Shown piece after piece: positions 53,536-61,673 of a DNA stretch of 64,000 bases (its first letter is position 1; each line of letters opens with the position of its first letter). The position numbers and the translations under genes were made by a program. The notes beneath the pieces are model-generated. The model did not search any database, was not told the DNA's origin, and saw only the letters and a list, made by a program, of their open reading frames with translations. Source of the DNA: WHTI01 sp963756365 (GTDB taxonomy: Bacteria > Actinomycetota > CADDZG01 > WHSQ01); the NCBI GenBank assembly GCA_963756365.1, contig CAVWNF010000003.1:1240001-1304000 (forward strand), in the 5' to 3' direction.

Positions 53536-54680
53536 CTGCGGCCCACCAACCACGCGACCGCGCCGATCAGTTTCGAAACGACACGGCTTGCCAGGGGGTT
53601 CTCCACGGCAGCAACCGTATCCGCGGACAGAGCGGGCACCTCCGCGATCGTTACACCTCGTCGTGAAACTTCGATCGTTCCGATGTTCTCTGCCGCCGAG
53701 AGCGGGAGCTCGTGGTCCTCGGACAGAACGAACCTCATCCGGAGGGAACCCTCACCCGGCACCCCTCGGGCGCGGGTTCCGGTCACGACCGTCGCTGACC
53801 CTGCGGCCGGGAACCAAAGGGTGCCGATGGCCGTACCCACGTCAACGACGGTTACGGGTTCCAGTAGCGCGAAAGCATGGTCGAGCAAGATCCGCGCGTC
53901 GCTCGCCGCGTCGGTGGAACGTAGTACCGCGGCGATCACGACGACCCCGTCCCGCTCCGCTGCCGCAACCAAGGCCTCGCCCGCTCCGAGCGTCATCCCC
54001 GTCTTGATCCCGAGCGCTCCCTTGTAGGAGCCGAGCAGGGTGTTTCGGTTCTCGAGGACGATCTCGCCGGAACCGCCCGAGACGGTGGAACGCTGTGTCG
54101 CCACGATCTCGGCCAGGACCGGGTCGTCGAGCACGAGCTGCCCGAAGAGGACCAGGTCCCGCACTGTCGAGTGATGCCCCGGAGCATCTAGTCCGTGGGC
54201 GGTCACGAAGTGCGTCTGGTCAGCCCCAACCGCGGTGGCGAACGCGTTCATCTCGGAGACGAACGCCTCATGGGTTCCGGACGCTGCCTCCGCCAGAGCG
54301 ACCGCAGCGTCGTTGGACGATGTCATCAGAGCCATCTCGAGCAGTGCCTTGGCGGTGTACCTCTCACCTGCGACGAGCGCTACTCCCCCACCTCCGGTGG
54401 CAGCAGCGGATCGGGAGATAGACACCCTGTCATCGAGGTCCAAGGAACTGCGAGCGACCAGGGCCGTCACCATCTTCGTAGTGCTTGCCATCGGGAGCTC
54501 TCGGTCCGGATACGTCTCGTAGACCGCGCCGATAGGGGAAACGACTATGCACGACTCGCATGTCAACGCCAGGGTCAGAGCGCCCGCCGATGGCACGACA
54601 TGCCGGGACGGCCCGAAGGTGGAAAGGAAAGCGATGGCGAGGATGGCGGCGCCGACTCGGCGTGCCGGGAGGCGGATCAC
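53532..54680 (-). CDS. D-alanyl-D-alanine carboxypeptidase
   Basis: This penicillin-binding protein trims pentapeptide side chains of peptidoglycan outside the membrane. The 382-residue precursor has an N-terminal signal sequence (VGAAILAIAFLSTFG), the serine motif STTK (Ser66-Lys69), the second motif SSN (121-123) in MTSSNDAAVALAEAASG, and KTG in GALGIKTGMTLGAGEAL. A C-terminal extension of about 110 residues (residues 268-382) includes a possible late membrane segment. The GTG start follows the ftsR gene after eight bases. Confidence 0.92.
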   Translation of the reverse strand: MIRLPARRVGAAILAIAFLSTFGPSRHVVPSAGALTLALTCESCIVVSPIGAVYETYPDRELPMASTTKMVTALVARSSLDLDDRVSISRSAAATGGGGVALVAGERYTAKALLEMALMTSSNDAAVALAEAASGTHEAFVSEMNAFATAVGADQTHFVTAHGLDAPGHHSTVRDLVLFGQLVLDDPVLAEIVATQRSTVSGGSGEIVLENRNTLLGSYKGALGIKTGMTLGAGEALVAAAERDGVVVIAAVLRSTDAASDARILLDHAFALLEPVTVVDVGTAIGTLWFPAAGSATVVTGTRARGVPGEGSLRMRFVLSEDHELPLSAAENIGTIEVSRRGVTIAEVPALSADTVAAVENPLASRVVSKLIGAVAWLVGRR

Positions 54681-54688
54681 CGGTTCGG

Positions 54689-55393
54689 CTAGAGCATCTC
54701 GCGCAGGCTCGTGCGCAGCACGCCCTCTCGCAACTGACGAGAGAGACCTAGGAGTTCATGCATCGATCGGCTCGCCTCTCGCTGGCTCTCCTCGTCCTTA
54801 CGCCGGGTGAACGGCAGGACGATACGCGAGAAGAAGTCGACCTCGCGGTCGGCGAACTGCTTGTACATCCTCAGGTGCCTGGGTTCGACGCCGAACTGGA
54901 AGAACTTACGAGCGGCCTTGGCGATAAGGAGGTCGGTCTCGTCGTAGACGTCATCCGCCTTCGTGGTCATCACTCCGAAGTCGACTAGGCCCTGGAACTC
55001 GTCGTCCGTGACGCCCGCCGCACGACACAACTCGTTCTTGGTGAGCTGCACGCCAGTTACGTCGGTCTCCGCTTCCCCGTTGTCGCTCCCTGCTCCGGGC
55101 GCCTCTGGTGGAGCGGCCCGACGGATCGCCCCGTTCGAGTCGGCCTCAGACAGTCGGTCGCGGATCACCTTGAGGGGCATGAAGTGATCCCGCTGCAACT
55201 GGAGAACGTACTTGAGACGATCAACATCCTTCTCGTAGAACTTCCGATAGCCGGACGCAGTCCTCTCGGGTTCGATCAGGCCCTCGGCTTCGAGGAAGCG
55301 GATCTTCGAGATGCTGATGTCAGGGAAGCCCTCTTTGAGGGATTCGAGGACCTCGCCGATGCTGAGGTAGTCGCGTGACCGTGACAGCGGCAT
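54689..55393 (-). CDS. ftsR: MerR family regulator FtsR-like
   Basis: The 234-residue protein has a MerR helix-turn-helix (YLSIGEVLESLKEGFPDISI, SKIRFLEAEGLIEPERTASG, YRKFYEKDVDRLKYVLQLQR) and a long C-terminal domain (DEFQGLVDFGVMTT, FQFGVEPRHLRMYKQFADRE). It is the orthologue, by sequence and by position next to garA, of mycobacterial Rv1828 and the corynebacterial division regulator FtsR. It lies two bases after the garA stop, so the two are co-transcribed. Confidence 0.9.
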   Translation of the reverse strand: MPLSRSRDYLSIGEVLESLKEGFPDISISKIRFLEAEGLIEPERTASGYRKFYEKDVDRLKYVLQLQRDHFMPLKVIRDRLSEADSNGAIRRAAPPEAPGAGSDNGEAETDVTGVQLTKNELCRAAGVTDDEFQGLVDFGVMTTKADDVYDETDLLIAKAARKFFQFGVEPRHLRMYKQFADREVDFFSRIVLPFTRRKDEESQREASRSMHELLGLSRQLREGVLRTSLREML

Positions 55394-55395
55394 CG

Positions 55396-55863
55396 CTAGC
55401 TCCCGGTCAGGAAGATCAGCTTGAACTTGCCGATCTGGATCTCATCACCCGAGCGCAACTCGGCTTCCTCGACCCGCTCCTTGTTGACGTAGGTCCCGTT
55501 GAGGCTCCCCACGTCGTTCAGGTTGAAGCCCGCTTCATCCTCCTTACGGACGATCTCGGCGTGCCTCCGCGACACCGTGATGTCGTCGAGGAAGATGTCC
55601 GAATCCGGATGCCGACCGATATCGGTGGAGGGTGAATCCAGGAAGTACTTGCTCCCCGCGTTCGGACCCCGCTTGACGACGAGAACCCCGCGGCCCCCTT
55701 CGAGTTCCTCGGGGCTGATGTGGATCTCTTCCTCTAGCTCGGTCTCGAGTTCAGCCGGGGCGAAGGTGATCGTGGTGTCGCTTCCCTCGCCCAGAGCCGC
55801 CCCGCACGACGAACAGAAGTTGGCGCCCTCAGGATTCTTGTGACCACAGTTATGACAGAACAT
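55396..55863 (-). CDS. garA: GarA-like FHA-domain protein with an N-terminal zinc ribbon
   Basis: GarA/OdhI proteins switch 2-oxoglutarate and glutamate metabolism when phosphorylated by serine/threonine kinases. This 155-residue version has an N-terminal zinc ribbon (Cys3, Cys6, Cys17, Cys20) that mycobacterial GarA lacks, then the kinase-target segment SDTTITFAP (Thr30, Thr31) and a C-terminal FHA domain with DIGRHPDSDI, VSRRHAEI and GSLNGTYVN. The neighbours gcvH and ftsR match the mycobacterial order. ATG 55863 lies six bases after TAGGGT. Confidence 0.9.
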   Translation of the reverse strand: MFCHNCGHKNPEGANFCSSCGAALGEGSDTTITFAPAELETELEEEIHISPEELEGGRGVLVVKRGPNAGSKYFLDSPSTDIGRHPDSDIFLDDITVSRRHAEIVRKEDEAGFNLNDVGSLNGTYVNKERVEEAELRSGDEIQIGKFKLIFLTGS

Positions 55864-55869
55864 CGCGAG

Positions 55870-55875
55870 ACCCTA
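55870..55875 (-). promoter_or_regulatory. -10 element TAGGGT of garA-ftsR
   Basis: On the minus strand TAGGGT is followed by six bases and the ATG at 55863, the same as for dop and pafA. Confidence 0.6.
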
Positions 55876-55916
55876 TACCGCCACTTGAGGGTTACGCAAT
55901 AGGGAGGATCCGAGAC

Positions 55917-55938
55917 GCGGATCGTCTCGACGATCCGC
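55917..55938 (-). terminator. 22-base palindrome after gcvH, identical to the merR-leader hairpins
   Basis: Ten-base arms GCGGATCGTC and GACGATCCGC flank a two-base centre, four bases after the gcvH stop. The identical palindrome, with the adjoining GTTCT, occurs twice before merR. It is a good candidate for a gcvH terminator or a dispersed repeat. Confidence 0.55.
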
Positions 55939-55942
55939 AGAA

Positions 55943-56326
55943 CTATTGGGATTTTAGGTGTTCGGCGTAGTCGGCCGCACTCATGAGGCCCTCTAGGGCA
56001 CCGGAGGGCTCGATGGCCACGAGCCAGCCTTTGCCGTACGGGTCTTCGTTGATGAGTTCGGGGTTCGCTTCGACCTCGACGTTCTTCTCGGCGACCTTGC
56101 CGGCGACGGGGCTGTAGATGTCCGATACCGACTTGGTCGACTCGACCTCGCCCAGAGGCTTATGCGCTTCCACCTCGGAGCCCGGTTCGGGAAGCCCGAC
56201 GAACACGACATCACCCAATTGATCCTGGGCGAAATCGGTGATCCCCACGATGATCCGAGCCCCGTCCTCCTTGGCCCATTCATGGTCCTTCGAATAACTC
56301 CGGTCGTCAGGAACCTCCGCCACCAC
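55943..56326 (-). CDS. gcvH: glycine cleavage system H-protein
   Basis: GcvH carries the aminomethyl group on a lipoyl-lysine between the P and T proteins. The 127-residue protein has YSKDHEWAKEDGARIIVGIT, QLGDVVFVGLPEPGSEVEA and the lipoylation site VESTKSVSDI (Lys65), then SPVAGKVAEKNVEVEANPEL. Two GTG codons (56326, 56323) follow AAAGGAG; the second has the better spacing. The start overlaps the 3' end of the mannose enzyme gene by about 20 bases. Confidence 0.95.
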   Translation of the reverse strand: MVAEVPDDRSYSKDHEWAKEDGARIIVGITDFAQDQLGDVVFVGLPEPGSEVEAHKPLGEVESTKSVSDIYSPVAGKVAEKNVEVEANPELINEDPYGKGWLVAIEPSGALEGLMSAADYAEHLKSQ

Positions 56327-58874
56327 TCGCTCCTTTCTCGGCCCCGTGGGAGCCCCCGTCGTCGTCGCGACCCTCGGTCACGACCTCTTCGACCAAACCT
56401 TGGTACTGATCCGCAAGGGCCGCGGCTTCTTGCTCGCTCGGCGCCTCCGCCCAGATCCGGCTGATGGGCTCATCGGGAGCCGGGATGACGAGCGCCCAGC
56501 GATCGTCCTCCACGACCTTCACACCGTCGAGCAGTACCAGGCGCCCCGGGGGCGCGACCGAAGCGATGTGTCTCATCACCGCGCCCTTCATGTTCCACGG
56601 GGTCTGAACGTTCCGTCGTGCCACGTGCACCTCTGGAAGAGAATCGATGATCTCGCCGAGAGGTCGGGCCCCGGTGGCTGTCATCTCGAGCGCCTTCGCG
56701 AACGTCATCAGAGCGTCGGGGGCCGGGAGGAACCCTGGAAAGATCAGGGTGCCATCGGCGTCTCCCGCGAAACCGACACCTTTGCGCCCCGCGCGAGCCA
56801 TCAGTGCGGTCAGTGCCGTCCCCGTCCACTGGACCGTCGCTCCCCTAGCTTCCGCGACCTCTTCACATCTGATCGAGCTCGACACCGGAAGAGCGATCGA
56901 GCCAGCGCCGCGTGCCGCCTCGTGAGCGAGGAAGGCCATCAACGCGCGCTCCTGAGGAACCGCGCGACCCCGCTCGTCGATGAGAGTCGCCGTCCCTCCA
57001 CCAGGTTCCAGCAAGACGCCAAGGTCAGAGCCTGACTTCGTCACGTGGTCCTGCAGGTGCGCCAGCATCTCCTCGTACTCGTCCGCCGTAACCACCGGAC
57101 GATGTTCGTCCGTGTACACGTTCACCGAAAGGATGTCGATCCCGAGTCGACCCATGATGGAAGGCCCGACGAGGCACGCTGGACCGAACGCGTAGTCGAT
57201 CACGACCTTCAAGCCAGACGCGCGGATGGCGTCGATGTCGATAGCACCGAGAAGTCCGCCGACGTACTGCTCCGGGGCATGAGGTGGGAACTCGAGCTCG
57301 CCGATCTTGGACGGACTCGTGACGCGATAGTCCTCTCTGAAGAACACCCTCTCGATCTTGCGCTGGTCCGCTTCGGGCAGGTCGGCGCCGTCGGAATCGA
57401 ACAGCCTGATCTCGACCTCTTCAGGGTTCCCCGACGCGGTTCGAACGCTGATCCCACCTGCGACCTGCTGACTTCGGACGGTGAAACGCGTCAGCGGCAA
57501 CGGCATCAACTCGAGGTCCCTGCACGTGATCCCTGTCGCGTTGAGCCCCGCGATGATCGCTCGCTTGATGGTTCGTGCCGAACGACTCGCATCGCGGCCG
57601 GTGACCACGACACTCCCCCGCTTCAGGGTCGTCCCGTACGCCATCCCGAGGCGTACCGCCACTTGCGGCGTGATCCCCACGTTGATCAACCCCGAGACAC
57701 CACGCGCGCCGAACAAGCTCCGCGTCGCCCGACGTTCGCGCACGACGCTCTGCGTGACGATGGCTCCCGCTTCCACGGTCCGGGCCGAGTAGACCTTGAC
57801 CCACGGCTTGATCAACGCGCCGGCTCCAACTGTCGTTTCGTCTCCGAGCACCGCGCCTTCTTCGAGGATCGCTCCACGCTCGAGAGACGCGCTCCGGCCG
57901 AGGACGCCGCCGCGCACTTGGGCCAGCGGCCCTACGTAAGCGCGGTCGAGGACCACTCCGTGAGCGACGCGCGAATCCGGCGCCAAGATCGCGTTGGATC
58001 CGATCACTGACCCCGGGCCTACGATCGCGCCCGCTCCGATCCGAGAGTTGTCCCCGATCACCGAGGGCCCGATGAGTCTGGCCGTGGGGTCGAGTTCGAC
58101 ATCCTCTCCAACGAACACCCCGTCCTGGAACTCGAACCCGGGCAGGTTGACGCCTACCTTCCTATCGAGAGCGTCCTGCTGAGCCTGGAGGTACGCATCG
58201 GTATTGCCGACGTCGGTCCAGTACTCGTCGGTGACGTAGCCGTAGAGAGGAAGGCCCTTCTCGAGCATCAGAGGGAACAACTCACTGGAGAAGTCGTACG
58301 GCTGATCCGGCGGGATCAGATCCAGCACCTCCGGCTCCAGCACGTAGATCCCCGTGTTGATGGTGTCGCTGAAGACCTGGCCCCACGTCGGCTTCTCTAG
58401 GAATCTCTCGATCCGACCCTCTTCGTCAGTCATCACGATCCCGAACTCGAGAGGGTCCTGCATCCGCTTGAGTACCAGAGTCCCTACCGCTTTCTTGGCA
58501 CGGTGGAACTCGATCACCTTCGTGAGATCGAGATCGGTTAGCGCGTCACCGGAGATCACCAAGAACGTGCCCGACAACAGTTCCTTCGCATTCAGGACGG
58601 ACCCAGCCGTTCCGAGTGGGACATCCTCGGTCGAGTACGACAGCGAGACACCGAGGTCGGAACCGTCCGAGAAGTAGTTGCGGATGACGGACGAGAGGAA
58701 CTGCACGGTCGCAGTGATATCGGTGATGCCATGCGAGCGCACCAGCTCGATGATGTGTTCCATGATCGGCCGATTGGCCACAGGAAGCATCGGCTTGGGC
58801 ATGTTCGAGGTCAGCGGTCGCAACCGTGACCCCTCGCCCCCCGCCATGATCACGGCCTGCATGTGATCGCTCAC
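56307..58874 (-). CDS. bifunctional mannose-1-phosphate guanylyltransferase/phosphomannomutase-like protein
   Basis: The 855-residue fusion has three parts. Residues 1-235 are a nucleotidyltransferase (AVIMAGGEGSRLRPLTSNMP, ISGDALTDLDL). Residues 240-380 are left-handed beta-helix hexapeptide repeats (IGAGAIVGPGSVIGSNAILA). The rest is a phosphohexomutase with catalytic serine in VVTGRDASRSARTIKRA and a DSDGADLP-type segment, although the second metal-binding motif is not the canonical DGDGDR. GDP-mannose supply for Ppm-type enzymes is the likely role. Degenerate mutase motifs mean one activity may be lost. It overlaps gcvH downstream and pgsA upstream. Confidence 0.88.
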   Translation of the reverse strand: MSDHMQAVIMAGGEGSRLRPLTSNMPKPMLPVANRPIMEHIIELVRSHGITDITATVQFLSSVIRNYFSDGSDLGVSLSYSTEDVPLGTAGSVLNAKELLSGTFLVISGDALTDLDLTKVIEFHRAKKAVGTLVLKRMQDPLEFGIVMTDEEGRIERFLEKPTWGQVFSDTINTGIYVLEPEVLDLIPPDQPYDFSSELFPLMLEKGLPLYGYVTDEYWTDVGNTDAYLQAQQDALDRKVGVNLPGFEFQDGVFVGEDVELDPTARLIGPSVIGDNSRIGAGAIVGPGSVIGSNAILAPDSRVAHGVVLDRAYVGPLAQVRGGVLGRSASLERGAILEEGAVLGDETTVGAGALIKPWVKVYSARTVEAGAIVTQSVVRERRATRSLFGARGVSGLINVGITPQVAVRLGMAYGTTLKRGSVVVTGRDASRSARTIKRAIIAGLNATGITCRDLELMPLPLTRFTVRSQQVAGGISVRTASGNPEEVEIRLFDSDGADLPEADQRKIERVFFREDYRVTSPSKIGELEFPPHAPEQYVGGLLGAIDIDAIRASGLKVVIDYAFGPACLVGPSIMGRLGIDILSVNVYTDEHRPVVTADEYEEMLAHLQDHVTKSGSDLGVLLEPGGGTATLIDERGRAVPQERALMAFLAHEAARGAGSIALPVSSSIRCEEVAEARGATVQWTGTALTALMARAGRKGVGFAGDADGTLIFPGFLPAPDALMTFAKALEMTATGARPLGEIIDSLPEVHVARRNVQTPWNMKGAVMRHIASVAPPGRLVLLDGVKVVEDDRWALVIPAPDEPISRIWAEAPSEQEAAALADQYQGLVEEVVTEGRDDDGGSHGAEKGASGGGGS

Positions 58875-59494
58875 TCGACCTGCGCCCCCTCATCACCGAC
58901 AACCGCAGCGGTCGTCTTCAACGCCGCCATCCCCTCTTTGGCGTACATCATGGCAGCCACCCAGTAGAGGACGGCCCCGAGTCCAACGAACGGGAACCCG
59001 ATCTCGGTCCCCACCGATGCCAGTGGAAACGTTGTCTCGGACCACATGAGCCACGTCAGGCCGAAGAACAATGCCGCCGTCGCGCTCTTACCCGTGAAAT
59101 TCACACGGAGGCGTGGCGCACCGCGCTTCTCGAGGAGCGGGAACATGCCGAGGACCAAAGCGTCGCGCGCTAGGAGGATCGCCGCCAACCACAGCGGCAA
59201 GGTGTCTCGCACCACAAGCGCGATCACCATCGAGACGATGTACACGCGGTCGGACAGCGGGTCGAGGAGTTTCCCGAACTCGCTCACTTGGTTGAATCGA
59301 CGAGCGATCGCTCCGTCGAAGAAGTCGGTCCACGCCCCCGCTCCATAGACGATCACCGCCGCGTTCTCGCGATCGTTCGTGAACAACCACAGGAACACCG
59401 GGACGGTCATCAACCTCAAGAGGGACAAGACATTCGGGATCGTGAGGATCCTGTCGCCGGCGCGCTCGCTCTCTTGCGGAGCCATTCGACTCAT
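58871..59494 (-). CDS. pgsA: CDP-alcohol phosphatidyltransferase, PgsA-like
   Basis: The 207-residue membrane enzyme probably makes phosphatidylglycerol phosphate from CDP-diacylglycerol and glycerol 3-phosphate. The family signature is complete: WTDFFDGAIARRF, then EFGKLLDPLSDRV, giving the DxxDG-x2-AR-x8-G-x3-D-x3-D pattern. About five membrane helices are visible (IPNVLSLLRLMTVPVFLWLF, VSMVIALVVRDTLPLWLAAI). The ribosome binding site CAGGAG precedes the ATG. The stop overlaps the start of the mannose enzyme gene. Confidence 0.92.
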   Translation of the reverse strand: MSRMAPQESERAGDRILTIPNVLSLLRLMTVPVFLWLFTNDRENAAVIVYGAGAWTDFFDGAIARRFNQVSEFGKLLDPLSDRVYIVSMVIALVVRDTLPLWLAAILLARDALVLGMFPLLEKRGAPRLRVNFTGKSATAALFFGLTWLMWSETTFPLASVGTEIGFPFVGLGAVLYWVAAMMYAKEGMAALKTTAAVVGDEGAQVE

Positions 59495-59556
59495 GTCCTG
59501 CTCCTGCTCAACGGCCCGACATCTCCTCGCGGACGACCGGCATGCATCCGTACCAG

Positions 59557-59631
59557 TCGGGACGGCCGGATTTGAACCGGCGACCCCTGGTCCCCCAGAC
59601 CAGTGCGCTAACCAAGCTGCGCCACGTCCCG
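59557..59631 (-). tRNA. tRNA-Pro (anticodon GGG)
   Basis: The 75-base sequence folds as a cloverleaf: acceptor stem CGGGACG/CGTCCCG with discriminator A, D arm with GCGC stems, anticodon arm CTGGT-CTGGGGG-ACCAG (anticodon GGG) and T arm GCCGG-TTCAAAT-CCGGC. The 3' CCA is not encoded. It lies between pgsA and der on the same strand. Confidence 0.97.
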
Positions 59632-59677
59632 TGAATGCGCGCCATCATATAGGCGGCAGATCTCTCGCCCGCCTAGA

Positions 59678-61018
59678 TCATTCGTCCGGCGCACGCCTCG
59701 GTCGCCTCCTCACCTGGAAGCGGATCGGACTTCCCGAGAACGGCTCGACCACTCGGACCCGGTGCTCGAGGTAACGGAGATAGTTGTCCTCTAACTGTCC
59801 TGATGAGAACAAGACGATGGTGGGCGGAGCGGAACGCGCCTGGACCGCGTAGAGCACCCGCGACGACTTCCCGCGCAGGCGCGGGTGCGGACGGCGGATC
59901 TGGGCATCGCGGATGATCGTGTTCACCTGCGCGGTAGGAAGCCTCGTTTGGTGACTGGTGACCGCCTCCTCTACCGCTGGAAGGATCCGCTCGATACCCC
60001 TCTTCGTGATCGCCGAGGTTCGCACGATCGTTGCCCACGGAACGAAGCGCAACTTCTCGGCCACGTCACGTTCGACGCGCTTGCGGTCGGTGTCCTCCTC
60101 GGGGGTGAGATCCCACTTATTCAGCACCACCACGCACGCGCGTCCCGCTTCGAGGATCTCCTGCGCGATCCGCTGGTCGTGTCCAGTGACCCCCTCGGAG
60201 ATGTCTACAACGAGGATCGCTGCATCCACCCTGCTGAGGGTACGGCGAGACCTCAGGAAGCCGAAGTATTCGACCGGATCGTGGATCTTCACTTCACGTC
60301 GCATGCCTGCGGTGTCGATCACCTTGATCTTGCGCTCGTCATCGAGGTCCAGGAACGAGTCGACCGGGTCGCGAGTGGTCCCCGCGACCGGATCGACGAT
60401 CGAGCGGTATTCGCCAAGAAGCGAATTCAGGATCGACGATTTCCCCACGTTAGGGCGTCCCACGATCGCCACCGAAGCCCACGAGTCAGAGGTCGCCACC
60501 CCTTCTTCGGGCAGCACCGCGACCAGGGCCTCGAGGAAGTCTCCGGACCCGCGCCCATGGAGGGCCGAGAGCGGATAGACCTCACCTGCTCCCAGGCGAA
60601 AGAACTCGGCCGCCATCGGAGCATCCTTCGGATCATCGATCTTGTTGACTGCGATGAGGACCGGTACATCGGTGCGCCTGAGGATCTTGGCGACGTCGTG
60701 ATCGTCTTGGGTGGCTCCCGCCTGACCGTCCACGACTAGCACGATGACATCGGCCGTTTCGATCGCGAGGTGCGCTTGCTCGGCGACCCGTGCGTCGAGA
60801 CCTTCGGCGCCGAGTTCTAGCCCCCCGGTGTCCACGATCTCGAAGGTCCGGCCCGCCCAATCGGCCGTGAACCCCCGGCGATCCCTGGTTACCCCGGGCA
60901 TCTCTTCGACGATCGCCTCTCGCCTGCCGATGACGCGGTTGACGAGGGACGACTTCCCGACGTTGGGGCGCCCTACGACCGCTACCACCGGAACGCCACC
61001 GGCTCGTGATTCAGACAC
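59678..61018 (-). CDS. der: ribosome-associated GTPase Der (EngA)
   Basis: Der has two tandem GTPase domains and a KH-like C-terminal domain and is needed for large-subunit ribosome assembly. The 446-residue protein shows VVGRPNVGKSSLVNRVIG with DTGGLELG and NKIDD in the first domain, and IVGRPNVGKSSILNSLLG with DTAGMRRE and NKWDL in the second; the last domain ends in RVVEPFSGSPIRFQVRRRPR. It overlaps cmk by eight bases, as is common for this pair. Confidence 0.97.
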   Translation of the reverse strand: MSESRAGGVPVVAVVGRPNVGKSSLVNRVIGRREAIVEEMPGVTRDRRGFTADWAGRTFEIVDTGGLELGAEGLDARVAEQAHLAIETADVIVLVVDGQAGATQDDHDVAKILRRTDVPVLIAVNKIDDPKDAPMAAEFFRLGAGEVYPLSALHGRGSGDFLEALVAVLPEEGVATSDSWASVAIVGRPNVGKSSILNSLLGEYRSIVDPVAGTTRDPVDSFLDLDDERKIKVIDTAGMRREVKIHDPVEYFGFLRSRRTLSRVDAAILVVDISEGVTGHDQRIAQEILEAGRACVVVLNKWDLTPEEDTDRKRVERDVAEKLRFVPWATIVRTSAITKRGIERILPAVEEAVTSHQTRLPTAQVNTIIRDAQIRRPHPRLRGKSSRVLYAVQARSAPPTIVLFSSGQLEDNYLRYLEHRVRVVEPFSGSPIRFQVRRRPRRAPDE

Positions 61019-61673
61019 CAGGGGCCTCCTTCGATCGATGGACCGCTCCGATGATGGTCTCGACGACCTCCTCGAAGCTCATGAGTGTGGAGTCGATCAC
61101 AAGAGCATCGGGTGCTTTGACGAGAGGGGATGTCGCCCGGGTGGCATCTGCCTCATCCCGCTCCTCTATGGCCTCTGCTATCTCGGTGACCTTGGCCGGA
61201 TCACCCGCAACCCCTAGCTGCTCGGCCCGGCGACGTGCTCTCTCGAGCGGAGACGCGGTGAGGTAGATCTTGACCTGGGCGTCCGGGGCCACGACGGTCC
61301 CGATGTCCCGTCCTTCGATGACGACATCACCCCTCGACGCGACCATCCGCTGAAGGCGGAGCAGCTCCGCTCTCACCTCGGGGTGGGCCGAAACTACCGA
61401 CACCACCTCGGTCACGTCCTCGCTTCTGATCTCAAGACTGACGTCAAGGCCGGAGAGGAGGACCTTGGTCCCTTCCAGACGTACATCCGTCGACGCCGCT
61501 AGCCGCCCCATCTCGACTCCGTCTGTGGGATCGGAGCCGCCCTGGAGGGCTCGGAACGCGATCGTTCGATAGAGGGCGCCGGTGTCCAGGTAGGTAAGCC
61601 CGAGCCTGGAGGCAACCTCCCGAGCGACCGTGCTCTTGCCGGCACCAGCCGGTCCGTCGATGGCTACGATCAC
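61011..61673 (-). CDS. cmk: cytidylate kinase
   Basis: Cmk phosphorylates CMP and dCMP. The 220-residue enzyme begins VIVAIDGPAGAGKSTVAREV (P-loop), followed by YLDTGALYRTIAFRALQGG, VIEGRDIGTVVAPDAQVKIY and the lid region TASPLERARRRAEQLG. GTG 61673 overlaps the aroA stop by four bases and is the right start; the long upstream in-frame extension runs through aroA in another frame and is not coding. Confidence 0.95.
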   Translation of the reverse strand: MIVAIDGPAGAGKSTVAREVASRLGLTYLDTGALYRTIAFRALQGGSDPTDGVEMGRLAASTDVRLEGTKVLLSGLDVSLEIRSEDVTEVVSVVSAHPEVRAELLRLQRMVASRGDVVIEGRDIGTVVAPDAQVKIYLTASPLERARRRAEQLGVAGDPAKVTEIAEAIEERDEADATRATSPLVKAPDALVIDSTLMSFEEVVETIIGAVHRSKEAPGV

